Shown: positions 1 to 8,791, numbered from the stretch's first letter. The stretch: 24,017 bases of DNA from an uncultured Oscillospiraceae bacterium (GCA_900542375.1 UQNI01000026.1:1-24017); one strand, 5' to 3'. Translations and numbers: made by a program. The notes: a model not told the origin generated them from the letters alone.

Positions 1-102
1 TTTGCTTTCTATATATTACCAGTAAAACATCTGTTGTATCTCTTGCTACCAGTATAATTTCTCTATTTCTTTTTGTCTATATTTTGTAATTTATTTTTAC
101 AT
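1..102. other. AT-rich non-coding stretch at window edge
   Basis: I see no open reading frame, RNA gene or convincing promoter in these roughly 100 bases. They lie downstream of the minus-strand M23-like gene and its terminator. Confidence 0.4.
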
Positions 103-140
103 AGAAAAGGGTATGCTTCATGTTAAGCATACCCTTTTCT
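103..140 (-). terminator. Intrinsic terminator after the M23-like gene
   Basis: Two perfect 16-base arms (AGAAAAGGGTATGCTT at 103-118 and its complement at 125-140) flank a 6-base loop. The hairpin begins one base after the stop codon of the minus-strand gene ending at 141. The arms end in T-rich sequence on both strands, so it could work in either direction. Confidence 0.85.
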
Positions 141-821
141 TTATTGTTCTTCGTTATTATTGTCTTTTTCTTTTTCCGTATCAAAATATTGTTTTGGATT
201 AAAGTATATTAGTGGGTCTGCAAAAAAAGAATATCTTACATTCCAAAATTCTATATGTAAGTGTACACCTTCTTCCGTTTCTTTTCCTCCCATTGTTCCT
301 ATCGTGTCTCCTGCTTTCACTTTAGTCCCATTTTCTACTGTAATTGTTTTTAAACAGCGATAGATAATGTGAAACATTTTACATTCTAATCTTGCTACTC
401 CTTTTTCTCTGTCTACATATATTTTGCCTTTTGTAACCGCATAAACCGAGTCCCCTTCTGTATCAGGTATTTGAGGAGCAATGTCTATTCCTACATGTTT
501 TTGATCATGATGTTTTTCACATGTACATTCAAACGGACACATTATTTTTAAAGTATCTGTTGGCAATACTATTTTCGGCGGAAGCTCTGCTCTTATGGAT
601 GTGCCTATATGTTCTACTGTTCCCCCTGCAAGGTTAGAAAAAATAGCTGCCGCGTATCCACAGACACCTCCACATAACAACAACAACATGCAAAGCGGAA
701 GATGCCACCATATTGCCCCATTATATCCTTCGCTCATAATACCAAAAGCTAAACCACCCAACATAAAAATAAAACCTACAATTGCAAATAAAATCGTAAA
801 TACTCTATAGTGTTTCTCCAT
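141..821 (-). CDS. Membrane-anchored M23-peptidase-like protein, possible immunity partner of the orphan RHS tip
   Basis: A 226-residue protein with two predicted membrane helices (about residues 8-29 and 40-62) followed by a lysostaphin-type M23 domain (about 85-215). The zinc motif HVGID (H109, D113) and the HLH motif (H187, H189) are present. The usual YxHL motif, which supplies a catalytic His in active M23 enzymes, reads YRCL here (C156). With two helices and a basic N-terminus the positive-inside rule would put the domain in the cytoplasm, which is odd for a cell-wall hydrolase. I chose the ATG at 821 because GGAGAT lies 8 bases upstream; a TTG at 842 is the alternative. The gene starts 43 bases after the orphan RHS tip, in the usual place of an immunity gene. 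The family call is firm. Cell-wall activity is doubtful and an immunity role is only inference. Confidence 0.8.
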   Translation of the reverse strand: MEKHYRVFTILFAIVGFIFMLGGLAFGIMSEGYNGAIWWHLPLCMLLLLCGGVCGYAAAIFSNLAGGTVEHIGTSIRAELPPKIVLPTDTLKIMCPFECTCEKHHDQKHVGIDIAPQIPDTEGDSVYAVTKGKIYVDREKGVARLECKMFHIIYRCLKTITVENGTKVKAGDTIGTMGGKETEEGVHLHIEFWNVRYSFFADPLIYFNPKQYFDTEKEKDNNNEEQ

Positions 822-1346
822 TGTTTCATATCTCCAATCCAAAACTTCAACTTATACTCTAAAATTACCTATGATTCCAAAAATAAGATAAAGGCTTTCC
901 AAAGAGAGGTATTCCAAAGATACTATTAATAACTTTATCCAAAGAATTTAGCATGAGGCCAATTAAATAATTAGTATCTTGTTTATTGCCCTCAGTTCTT
1001 CCTGCTATATTATTTATTCCATTTGTTACGATATTGGAGTTAGTGCTTACATGAAAGTCTCTCGGGGAATCATAGATAATCTTTTTGACAGCCTCTTTCT
1101 TGGTATTTGGTACCAGTTTTGGTTTCAGCTTTGGGATTGCTCTATCAGTCACAATACCAATTGTTCCGTCTATTGCCGTATCTCTTGCAACAGTAACAGC
1201 AGACTGCTTTACATTATCCCAATTAAGTTCTTTCTCTCCCCGTGTATACGAAATAATCTCTTCTGTAGCCGAACTCGCAGCAGAACCTGCATAACTTGCC
1301 AAAGCTGTATTGCCCGTTGTTGCTACAATCGCTCCTGATACTGCGC

Positions 1347-1367
1347 CACCAACTGCCGCTCCAATTA
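1347..1367. repeat. 21-bp direct repeat, copy 1, in orphan module
   Basis: Identical to 1434-1454, 87 bp away. Both copies encode the same glycine-zipper-like segment, IGAAVG, in the hydrophobic part of the orphan module. Confidence 0.8.
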
Positions 1368-1433
1368 TACCCTCTTGTAAAGGACGACCGGTACAAGCAT
1401 TCGCTACAACTTTTGAGACTCCTCCAACAATCG

Positions 1434-1454
1434 CACCAACTGCCGCTCCAATTA
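1434..1454. repeat. 21-bp direct repeat, copy 2, in orphan module
   Basis: Exact copy of 1347-1367 in the same frame. It encodes IGAAVG at the start of the hydrophobic region. Confidence 0.8.
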
Positions 1455-1570
1455 CACCTAAAAGCCAAAAGTCACCTTCTGTATCAACTCTGTTTACAGG
1501 GTCATTCTCACAATACGAAAATACGTTTTTGTCGTAAAAACCTTGTGCAGTCTGAAGATAACTGTCCGCA

Positions 1571-1617
1571 TTGATAAATCGGCAGGTAATTGGGTCATAA
1601 TACCTGGTTTTTAAGTA
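1571..1617. repeat. 47-bp exact repeat of the RHS core end, orphan copy
   Basis: Identical base for base to 2861-2907 inside the full-length RHS gene, in the same orientation and reading frame. It encodes the RHS signature around TRYYDPITCRF. Similarity fades within about 15 bp on the upstream side of the coding direction. It marks the junction where core and tip can be swapped by recombination. Confidence 0.9.
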
Positions 1618-1649
1618 GTATAATTTTGTTTTAGTTTAGCATTGTATAT

Positions 1650-1678
1650 ATTATAAACATACTGTATCTTTTTGTCTA
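1650..1678 (-). promoter_or_regulatory. Near-consensus sigma-A-type promoter upstream of the orphan module
   Basis: On the minus strand, TAGACA (1678-1673), a 17-base spacer and TATAAT (1655-1650) match the housekeeping consensus at 11 of 12 bases. Transcription would start near 1643, a few bases before the orphan module, and would run into the M23-like gene. No start codon follows for the orphan frame, so the likely expressed product is the M23-like protein. Confidence 0.6.
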
Positions 1679-1729
1679 TTGACTGTGAAGAATTCTAATT
1701 TTGTTATAATCAGTCTAAAGTACCATATA

Positions 1730-1767
1730 AAAAGCCTTGTTTTTGCTTTGACCAAAACAAGGCTTTT
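1730..1767 (-). terminator. Intrinsic terminator after the RHS/immunity pair
   Basis: Arms AAAAGCCTTGTTTT (1730-1743) and its complement (1754-1767) form a 14-bp stem with a 10-base loop. It lies 8 bases after the minus-strand immunity candidate and ends in a T run on that strand. It separates the main pair from the orphan cassette. Confidence 0.85.
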
Positions 1768-1775
1768 CTTTTTAT

Positions 1776-2198
1776 TTAAACTTCTTTATCGTATGGGTAT
1801 TCATGAAACTCTATTTCTTCACATATAAAGCGTATTTCATTGCCTGATATAAATTGGAAATAATGTTCAAAATATATGTCTGGATTTTCCTCCAATAACG
1901 AAAAACGAAACTGCTTGTCTGATTTTTGTTTTATCCATAATTGTTTTAAAAATGGTTGCTTTTTATCATAACACCAACAATGAACATGTGGACTACAACC
2001 CCAGAATTCACAATTCTGTTGATACATTAAAATAATATTTTTTATACAAAATGTCTGTCTGATATTCCAGCAATCATTTAAAATTTCAATATTACATATC
2101 CGTTCTGTATAATGATACTCAAATTTTTCTATAATGCCATCATGTACACTTATGCTTTTAGGGTTAATTATTTCTTTATTTTCTACTGTTATTTTCAT
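1776..2198 (-). CDS. Candidate immunity protein for the RHS toxin tip
   Basis: A 140-residue protein without signal peptide or membrane helices, so probably cytoplasmic. It is rich in aromatic, acidic and cysteine residues, with a Cys/His/Trp cluster (EFWGCSPHVHCWCYDKK) in its middle. I do not recognise a family. The ATG at 2198 is preceded by GGAGGA with about 5 bases of spacing, 13 bases after the stop codon of the RHS gene. The in-frame TTG at 2210 overlaps that binding site and is unlikely. A small gene directly after a polymorphic toxin tip is normally its immunity gene, which is the only basis for the role given. The short spacing suggests co-transcription and perhaps translational coupling. 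Confidence 0.65.
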   Translation of the reverse strand: MKITVENKEIINPKSISVHDGIIEKFEYHYTERICNIEILNDCWNIRQTFCIKNIILMYQQNCEFWGCSPHVHCWCYDKKQPFLKQLWIKQKSDKQFRFSLLEENPDIYFEHYFQFISGNEIRFICEEIEFHEYPYDKEV

Positions 2199-2211
2199 TT
2201 TTTCCTCCAAA

Positions 2212-5200
2212 TTAAAAATATATCGATGCCCAAGGTTCCGGTATTAAATCACCTGCTTTCCAGTGATCACCACTGTGGCTATTTCTCATCGCTTCAGTTA
2301 AACAATGATAATGTTCTCCTTTTGCATAATCTTCATTCCATTCAAATATTGCATACTTTGAGCTAGGATATGTCCACTTTAATATCTGACCATTTGGTGT
2401 CATTAAATCTGTAGTGATAATAAGCCCTTTGGGATGAAAAAGTGCAGGATCTGCCGGAAATCTAGGCTTATCAAGTTTCGGCCAGCCTGTTCGAATAGGA
2501 ACAGAATGGACAATCGGCGTGGTATTGGCTCTATCCTCCACCTGTTCTTTTTGTGTACTTTGTACCGCGGGAGGGTTTAATGCCCTAACAATAGATCCTA
2601 TCGGGTCTACTATACATGTAATGGTATTCCAAACTGCATTACCTACATCTTCCCATGTGATTCCTGTATTGGACTTTGATTGTCCAGCCGCATAAGATGT
2701 TACTGCCACTGTTACCGCTGTTGCCGCTGCATATATCAATCCAAATATTGCTCCTGCAAACGTACCGTCCTGATCTTCTAAATTGGTCGGGTTATTAGAG
2801 CAATATGCAAATAAGTTATACGAATATATATCTTTGTTTGCTCCAAGTAAGCTGTCTTGATTGATAAATCGGCAGGTAATTGGGTCATAATACCTGGTTT
2901 TTAAGTAATACAATCCTGTTTCTACATCATAATAGTATCCTCTGTAGCGGTATGGGTTTTTATTTGCCACATGTGTTCTGTCCTTTGAGACATCTGTTCC
3001 ATTTCCATCTACTATCTCAATTGGAACGCCCCATGCATTATAGGAATATTTTACCATCAAGTTACCTTCTGTGTCAAATATACCTACTACATCTCCGTGT
3101 GCATTATGTTCAAATGCATACATTGTATCGTTTACACGCATGGCGATTGCTCGATTATTTTCATCATAATAAAAATAAATGGTTTCAGCACCGTTGGTAC
3201 TGGAAAGAATACAATCTCCTTCCAAAATAAAAACAGTTGTTCCATATTGGGAAGAAATCTTTTGTGTACGTAAGCCGGATGAATTATATTGATAAGAAAC
3301 AGTTTCATCCGCTTTTGTAACTTGTTTTAACTGACGTCCTTTTTCCCAAGCAAAGGACATACCGTCTCTATAGGTAAGTGGATTTCCAATTTCATCATAT
3401 GTGATAGTCTGTCCGTCAAAACTTGTAAGCAAATCTTTCCACTGTTCATCTTCATACAACCATTCAGTGGTAACATTATTTTCCGTTTTGCTTGTAATAT
3501 TACCGCCGGCATCATAAGTATAAGAGGCAGATTGCGTTTCATTACGTTCAAATATAAGTTGGTTGGTATCATCATAATGATATTCTCTTATGGTATCTGC
3601 ATTATCTTCATAAACATGTGTTAAGTTACCTTTTGAATCATATTCATGGTGCAGATATTGAATCCTTCCGTCATTCACTTGTGTTTTAAGGCATGCAACC
3701 AACGGATATGTCTGTAAAGTTGTTTGATTTTGAATATAAGAATACTCCTGTTGGATGGTGCAGTTTTCAACCGTTAATTTTTTCATATCCGGTCTGTTTA
3801 AACTATCCACGGTCATTTCTGTTGTTAATCTATGATTCGATTGACCTGTAAACGTATTATTTTTGGAATTATAATGAAATTCTGTACTTACACTTTCTCC
3901 CGGAATACTATAGGAATATTTTGCAACACGATTCATTTTATCGTAGACTACGTGGCTTTTGAGTCCCTGGGTACTGTCATGACGTACGATTCTGCCAAGA
4001 GAATCATAGTTAAAGCTATGGCTAATATCATTTACCTTATCAATCTCTTTGGAGATGCCCATATAATCGTATTCCCATTGAACAATTTCGGAACCGTCGT
4101 ATTTTTTGGCTATGGTTCGTCCTACATCATCATAAACATTCTCCATAACCGCACCGTTACCATAGGTCAAAGAAAGCAGCTTTCCTTCTTCCGGTCCAAA
4201 TTGTTTTTTAGAAAGCAGACGATTTCCTACTTTAACCGTAGAAGTACCCGCTTCATCATTTTGTTCAAAAGAGAAGGTAGTACCGTTATGAGTAATGGAT
4301 GACAAAGCACCTAACGTATACCCATATTCATTGGTAACCCTTTGTTCTCCGTTTTGAGTGGTAACGGACTGTACTCTGTCATTGTTCACATCATATGTAT
4401 AATGAACTGATTGATTGTTTTTTGTAGAGCTTAATAGAGTCCCGCGTTTGTCATCATATGTATTGGTGGTTACCACCCCAAGAATATCAGAAGTTGACGT
4501 CACACGTCCCACCTGATCATATTCCGCAGATGCTTCCATATAATCATTCGGACTGTCATATCCAACGGGTTCTAAAATAAATTTCTGATTTTCTCCGCCT
4601 AAAATATCCCATATCTGCAGTCTGCCGCTGGCAACATCTACATCCAGACACTTATTTGAGTTAAAATCAGGAATAATACAGTAAGTGCCGTCATCATTTT
4701 CTCTGAAATTAAATTTTTGGCTGTATTGCGTATAGGCATATAATTGTAATCCTGTGCCGTTGGCGGAATCACCCCAAATAACATCAAGAGCCAGATTTCT
4801 ATCTCCTTTGGAACGAACACAAAATACATTATCACTGTAATATTCCAGCTCCCAAATCTGAGCATCGGTTTTGTTTAGCGTATATGTATTTACAAGCGTA
4901 TTTTGTGTGAAAATTCCGCCGTCAACATCAATATATTTATGCGTATCAGCACATTTAATATAAAATAACTGGGAATCTACTTTCCTGTTCAATGGTTTGG
5001 AACTCTCTACTCTAACCTTTGTTTGGTCACCATGAGAATTGTAATCCATATTATAAGTTAAACCATTTCCTGTCAATAAATGAACCAGGTTTTTATCGGC
5101 AATATAATCATTGTATCCATAGTAATAAGTACCAACACCCGGCGTCATCATTTTCAAAACTTTATCATGCGTATTATATTTTACACTCGCCTGTTCATTC

Positions 5201-8200
5201 ACATAGTCGTTGGTTGTAACTAAATTTCCGTCATCATCGTACTGATAACTTTGAGAAAAGTCCCGAATCAGCTGCACATTATCGAACACTACCCAGTTTT
5301 GATTACAAAAATAATTGAGATAAACCGTTACTTCTGTTGGAATTTTATTTTTATCGTCCGGGTCTGCCAGCACAATTGCGTGGCTTACATACTGCCATTC
5401 ACCCCAAATTGCATTATTTACCGTACTGCCGTCGTAACGTACGGAACCGTCAGTATATTTTATGCCCAGGGTGATATCGCATCTTGGGCCGCCGACCGTC
5501 AGACATGATTTGGCTTTCAATTTCACACTTGCAATGTAAGTATCATTGACATTCCCTTTTACAGGAATAGTCTGATAGATTTCTTTATATCCGTAACTGT
5601 CATTTTGAATTTTAAAACCATGGCCCTCATATCCATCAGAAACAATACCGTCACTATTTGTAATGCCACTAAAGGACCAATAATCCGTACCTCGTTCAAA
5701 ACTGCTGTTTTCAACCAAGTTGTATGGATTTGCAACAGTACCTTTTTCTAATTGGACACCGTCAAAATATACCGTACCCAAAGCACTGTCTAAACCCAGC
5801 ATAATACAAAAACTATTGGCTTTGTTGGTAATGGTAAATGTGACAGAATATCTGGACCAACCGTTTTCTACATCTGTAGTGCTGGTTCCCAATTGAAAAT
5901 CAGTATGAAAATACTCTTCCGTACCATCATTGTTCCAAGCATAAGCACCTATAAATGCGCCTCCGTTCTCACTGACAACGTCTTGTGTTTTCATATATGC
6001 CGACAATGTATAGGTACCTTCAATCGAGCCATTAGACCTGTTAAAGTGCTGACTGTTAAAGATTTTACAGTCATTTGCATCTCTCACTACTTTTTTCAAA
6101 CATGTTTTTCCGAAATAGGAATCTTCTTCTACATACGAAGTATCTTTATTTACCCAATCAGCACCCCATCCTTCTTCCGACCAGCCGGTTTGTTGATATT
6201 CAAAACTGCCGTTTGTCAACAAGTTACACGCATATCCGCCACCGCTGTGTACTTGGGTTAACTTATTGTTATTTTGACTGTTTGTTGTTGTATTGCCTGT
6301 ATAACTGTATTTCTGTGTTCCGTAATCTTCAGAACCATCCAAACGATATGTATGGACCGTGGTAGTTCTTCCAAATGTATCAAACTGATATTCTGTTAAA
6401 ATATCATCCTGGTCACCCAAAATATCATTGGCGCCCGCACTGCGTACCACTGTAGAATAAGGTCTGTATTCAAAGTCAACGCCATAACCGAAACACTCTC
6501 CTACCACATAGCCTAAATCCAAATTAGATTTCAAAAATTTTCTAATTGCTTTTACCCGATAATTCTCAGAACCAATATAAATACATTTTTCCATTTCCGA
6601 ATCGTGGATATTCACAATAGTACCCAAATAAAAATTATACTGTGTGAAAGTTCCGTCCGGTCTGATAATCTTGTAAAGGTGGGTATCCAAATACTCATAT
6701 CTTGTCACTCTTCCTGCAGGGTCGGTTACAGTTTCCAGCATTCCATTATTGTACGACAAACGAACATCATTGCCATAATCGTCATACATTCTGACAGGCA
6801 AGGTTCCGTCCCATTCAATATAAACAATATTTCTGGAAGCATCACAGTACTCATATAAATTTCCACTTGGATAAAAACCGTATTCAAATTGATTTTTATC
6901 AATGACATACATACAATTGTTGATATCCAGCTCTACTTTTAAACCTTTACCCAACTCATCTCTATATACCCCGTCATCATCCTGATAAAAATAGATAACC
7001 GTTCCATCTCCATCTGTATATTTATAACGATAGCGGCTATCCATAGCATAAACTTGCCGGTCAATATCAGTCATACCAACTCCTTTGGATAAATCAATGC
7101 ACGTTTGTGAAATGTTTAATCTTGCACCTGCACCAAATCCAATATTTTCAAAGTCACCATTTGTTACAACATGGTTTAACACAATAGGCATTCTAGAAGA
7201 AGTTGTTACATCATGGTATACATGAGTGAAAGTTCCTGTTAAATGCTGCACATAGCAAGTACCTGAACGTCCAAGGCTTTGCTCATAATAGGAATAACAG
7301 CTCTCCAATCCTTTGGTATTAAAATAAGTAAAGTAAATAACGGGGCAACCACCGTCAGCAATAGCCGCATAGTCTGAAGACAGAAACCGTTTATACCCTG
7401 TCCATGCATCTTCTTGAGAAGTAAGTTCCAAACCATAGTTGTCATTGGGAGAACCCGTTTTGTACCAATCACGAACCATATTGGTGATATCCCAAGAATA
7501 CCATCTTCTTGTATCGGTTACTTTGCAATAACTTTCAACGTCTTCACAAACACTGGGACGAGTATTGTAAGTTACCGTAGTACTATCCCACCACGAAGTA
7601 ATTCTTCTAATATTAATGGTATTTGTTTTGTTATCATAGTAACTATCCAAACAATATAAATCTAATTTTGCATCAACGATATAATCTTTGGCAGTTAAAT
7701 TTGGAAACCCTGTAAATTTTAAATATGCGGTATAGGTATCTCCTTCCGGAATGCTTCCAATCGGCAACTCCGCTGCCAAATGATTGTTTAAATTTGGCGC
7801 TGCACTGTCTACAAATGCATGTACATTTTTAAAATAATCTTGAGAAGCCTGAATCGGAGGATCAATCTCAACGGGATATACACGTACAGCATCGTTGAGC
7901 CAATCTTTGTCCAGATGAAGTGTAACCTGGTAACCCTGTTCTGTTTCCTTCAAATCATAAGATAGTGTATTACTGATTTGACCTGACGCATCTTTCATAA
8001 ATCCTCTGCATAAAGTATAAACTTGCTGTTCTGTATCAGGATTGATAAACTGAATGTTACCATTTTCATCAAGATGCGCTTTTAAATGGTTGCTTTGATA
8101 GAAAAATGTAAAGGTTTCGCAATCTATTTTTTCATTTAGTATGATATATTCTTTTACTTCTTTGGCACGCAAAATATATTTCAAATCTACATTTGGCTCT

Positions 8201-8664
8201 ATATCCGCATAAGTAACAAATGAGTTTACTTTTTGCTTGTTTACTTCCGAATCTGAAAAATCCGCCTCTTTGTGGTCGTGAATTTGTACTGTATTGAGAA
8301 TACTTCTTTTTTGTCTTCTCGGCTTGGTATTCGGAAGATAGCTCCAAGATAATTCATAATCATCCTGATGAATTTGAACCAGTTTCTCTGCATATTTATC
8401 TGCTGCAAATTCTACTTGAAATGGATTGGATTTGTTTTTATATCCCCCTTCCTCTGTTTGATATAAATCATTATCAATATCATTCCATGTTCCATTTTTC
8501 TCAAAATGTACAGGTTCATCATACATGGCTACCTGAATGGTTTTATCACTCATCAAAAATTGTTTGATATTCTCGCCGCGTAATGATGGAATTTCTCGCA
8601 CTACTTTACGGTTTGGGTCTAATTCAGAGTAAGTAGGTGAATTTATAGTTTCTGTTTTTTTCAT
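2212..8664 (-). CDS. Large RHS/YD-repeat polymorphic toxin (WapA-like) with lectin domains
   Basis: A 2150-residue protein. Order by approximate residue: an N-terminal region typical of Firmicute RHS proteins (VAMYDEPVHFEKNGTW, IDNDLY); a DNRLRE-like domain (285-445); YD-type repeats (510-790); two carbohydrate-binding-like domains opening with TNGSFE and VENSSFE (815-975 and 980-1135); a ricin-type beta-trefoil (1225-1370); further YD/RHS repeats up to the RHS signature LYYLKTRYYDP (about 1918); then a variable tip from about 1966. The tip has a hydrophobic stretch and ends in a segment with GEHYHC and GDHW, which I cannot assign to a toxin family. No signal peptide is visible. I chose the ATG at 8664 because AAGAAAGGA lies 6 bases upstream; the ATG at 8688 has no good site. 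By family, the RHS repeats form a shell around the toxin, which is delivered to competing cells. Confidence 0.9.
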   Translation of the reverse strand: MKKTETINSPTYSELDPNRKVVREIPSLRGENIKQFLMSDKTIQVAMYDEPVHFEKNGTWNDIDNDLYQTEEGGYKNKSNPFQVEFAADKYAEKLVQIHQDDYELSWSYLPNTKPRRQKRSILNTVQIHDHKEADFSDSEVNKQKVNSFVTYADIEPNVDLKYILRAKEVKEYIILNEKIDCETFTFFYQSNHLKAHLDENGNIQFINPDTEQQVYTLCRGFMKDASGQISNTLSYDLKETEQGYQVTLHLDKDWLNDAVRVYPVEIDPPIQASQDYFKNVHAFVDSAAPNLNNHLAAELPIGSIPEGDTYTAYLKFTGFPNLTAKDYIVDAKLDLYCLDSYYDNKTNTINIRRITSWWDSTTVTYNTRPSVCEDVESYCKVTDTRRWYSWDITNMVRDWYKTGSPNDNYGLELTSQEDAWTGYKRFLSSDYAAIADGGCPVIYFTYFNTKGLESCYSYYEQSLGRSGTCYVQHLTGTFTHVYHDVTTSSRMPIVLNHVVTNGDFENIGFGAGARLNISQTCIDLSKGVGMTDIDRQVYAMDSRYRYKYTDGDGTVIYFYQDDDGVYRDELGKGLKVELDINNCMYVIDKNQFEYGFYPSGNLYEYCDASRNIVYIEWDGTLPVRMYDDYGNDVRLSYNNGMLETVTDPAGRVTRYEYLDTHLYKIIRPDGTFTQYNFYLGTIVNIHDSEMEKCIYIGSENYRVKAIRKFLKSNLDLGYVVGECFGYGVDFEYRPYSTVVRSAGANDILGDQDDILTEYQFDTFGRTTTVHTYRLDGSEDYGTQKYSYTGNTTTNSQNNNKLTQVHSGGGYACNLLTNGSFEYQQTGWSEEGWGADWVNKDTSYVEEDSYFGKTCLKKVVRDANDCKIFNSQHFNRSNGSIEGTYTLSAYMKTQDVVSENGGAFIGAYAWNNDGTEEYFHTDFQLGTSTTDVENGWSRYSVTFTITNKANSFCIMLGLDSALGTVYFDGVQLEKGTVANPYNLVENSSFERGTDYWSFSGITNSDGIVSDGYEGHGFKIQNDSYGYKEIYQTIPVKGNVNDTYIASVKLKAKSCLTVGGPRCDITLGIKYTDGSVRYDGSTVNNAIWGEWQYVSHAIVLADPDDKNKIPTEVTVYLNYFCNQNWVVFDNVQLIRDFSQSYQYDDDGNLVTTNDYVNEQASVKYNTHDKVLKMMTPGVGTYYYGYNDYIADKNLVHLLTGNGLTYNMDYNSHGDQTKVRVESSKPLNRKVDSQLFYIKCADTHKYIDVDGGIFTQNTLVNTYTLNKTDAQIWELEYYSDNVFCVRSKGDRNLALDVIWGDSANGTGLQLYAYTQYSQKFNFRENDDGTYCIIPDFNSNKCLDVDVASGRLQIWDILGGENQKFILEPVGYDSPNDYMEASAEYDQVGRVTSTSDILGVVTTNTYDDKRGTLLSSTKNNQSVHYTYDVNNDRVQSVTTQNGEQRVTNEYGYTLGALSSITHNGTTFSFEQNDEAGTSTVKVGNRLLSKKQFGPEEGKLLSLTYGNGAVMENVYDDVGRTIAKKYDGSEIVQWEYDYMGISKEIDKVNDISHSFNYDSLGRIVRHDSTQGLKSHVVYDKMNRVAKYSYSIPGESVSTEFHYNSKNNTFTGQSNHRLTTEMTVDSLNRPDMKKLTVENCTIQQEYSYIQNQTTLQTYPLVACLKTQVNDGRIQYLHHEYDSKGNLTHVYEDNADTIREYHYDDTNQLIFERNETQSASYTYDAGGNITSKTENNVTTEWLYEDEQWKDLLTSFDGQTITYDEIGNPLTYRDGMSFAWEKGRQLKQVTKADETVSYQYNSSGLRTQKISSQYGTTVFILEGDCILSSTNGAETIYFYYDENNRAIAMRVNDTMYAFEHNAHGDVVGIFDTEGNLMVKYSYNAWGVPIEIVDGNGTDVSKDRTHVANKNPYRYRGYYYDVETGLYYLKTRYYDPITCRFINQDSLLGANKDIYSYNLFAYCSNNPTNLEDQDGTFAGAIFGLIYAAATAVTVAVTSYAAGQSKSNTGITWEDVGNAVWNTITCIVDPIGSIVRALNPPAVQSTQKEQVEDRANTTPIVHSVPIRTGWPKLDKPRFPADPALFHPKGLIITTDLMTPNGQILKWTYPSSKYAIFEWNEDYAKGEHYHCLTEAMRNSHSGDHWKAGDLIPEPWASIYF
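2861..2907. repeat. 47-bp exact repeat of the RHS core end, full-length copy
   Basis: Identical to 1571-1617 in the orphan module, 1290 bp away. It lies in the conserved RHS signature just before the variable tip of the full-length gene. Confidence 0.9.
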
Positions 8665-8689
8665 TTTGTATCCTTTCTTAATTAACATT

Positions 8690-8752
8690 GCTTACAACTT
8701 TTATTGATTTTTTACTCCTTTCATACACAAATTGACATCTTATTTTGTAAGC
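8690..8752. promoter_or_regulatory. Leader of the RHS gene with a widely spaced inverted repeat
   Basis: GCTTACAA (8690-8697) and its complement TTGTAAGC (8745-8752) are separated by 47 bases upstream of the RHS start. They could form a leader hairpin or two operator half-sites. I see no clear consensus promoter in this leader, although transcription must start here because terminators precede it. Confidence 0.3.
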
Positions 8753-8791
8753 ATAAATAATTGCCTCTGTAATACCACGTAAAAACAGAAA

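Larger units (their letters stand above)
865..1635 (-). pseudogene. Orphan RHS C-terminal module (displaced toxin tip without a start codon)
   Basis: The frame is open from just after a TAA at 1636-1638 down to the stop at 865 (256 codons). It opens with YYLKTRYYDPITCRFIN, identical to residues near the end of the RHS core in the large gene upstream. It continues through a core-like end (SYCENDPVN) and a Gly/Ala-rich hydrophobic region, then a lysine-rich tip of about 130 residues that I do not recognise. No ATG, GTG or TTG occurs before the TTG at 1302, deep inside the module, and no ribosome binding site was seen. It therefore looks like a spare cassette that could be expressed after recombination with the full-length gene. 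The tip shows no similarity to the main gene's tip, as expected for an alternative toxin allele. Erosion of an old second RHS gene is the other explanation. Confidence 0.75.
1636..1775. other. Spacer between candidate immunity gene and orphan module
   Basis: AT-rich spacer of 140 bp. It holds an intrinsic terminator (1730-1767) and a minus-strand promoter candidate (1650-1678). No small gene is apparent. Confidence 0.6.

Noticed and set aside
1223..1468. Minus-strand frame rich in Trp, Cys and Ser over the orphan module
   Set aside because: It is an out-of-frame reading of the glycine-rich orphan module, whose correct frame continues the RHS signature without interruption.
3832..4302. Plus-strand open frame of 156 codons inside the RHS gene
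   Set aside because: It is antisense to well-matched RHS coding sequence, has no ribosome binding site and its composition is not protein-like. The other plus-strand frames across 2212-8688 fail for the same reasons.
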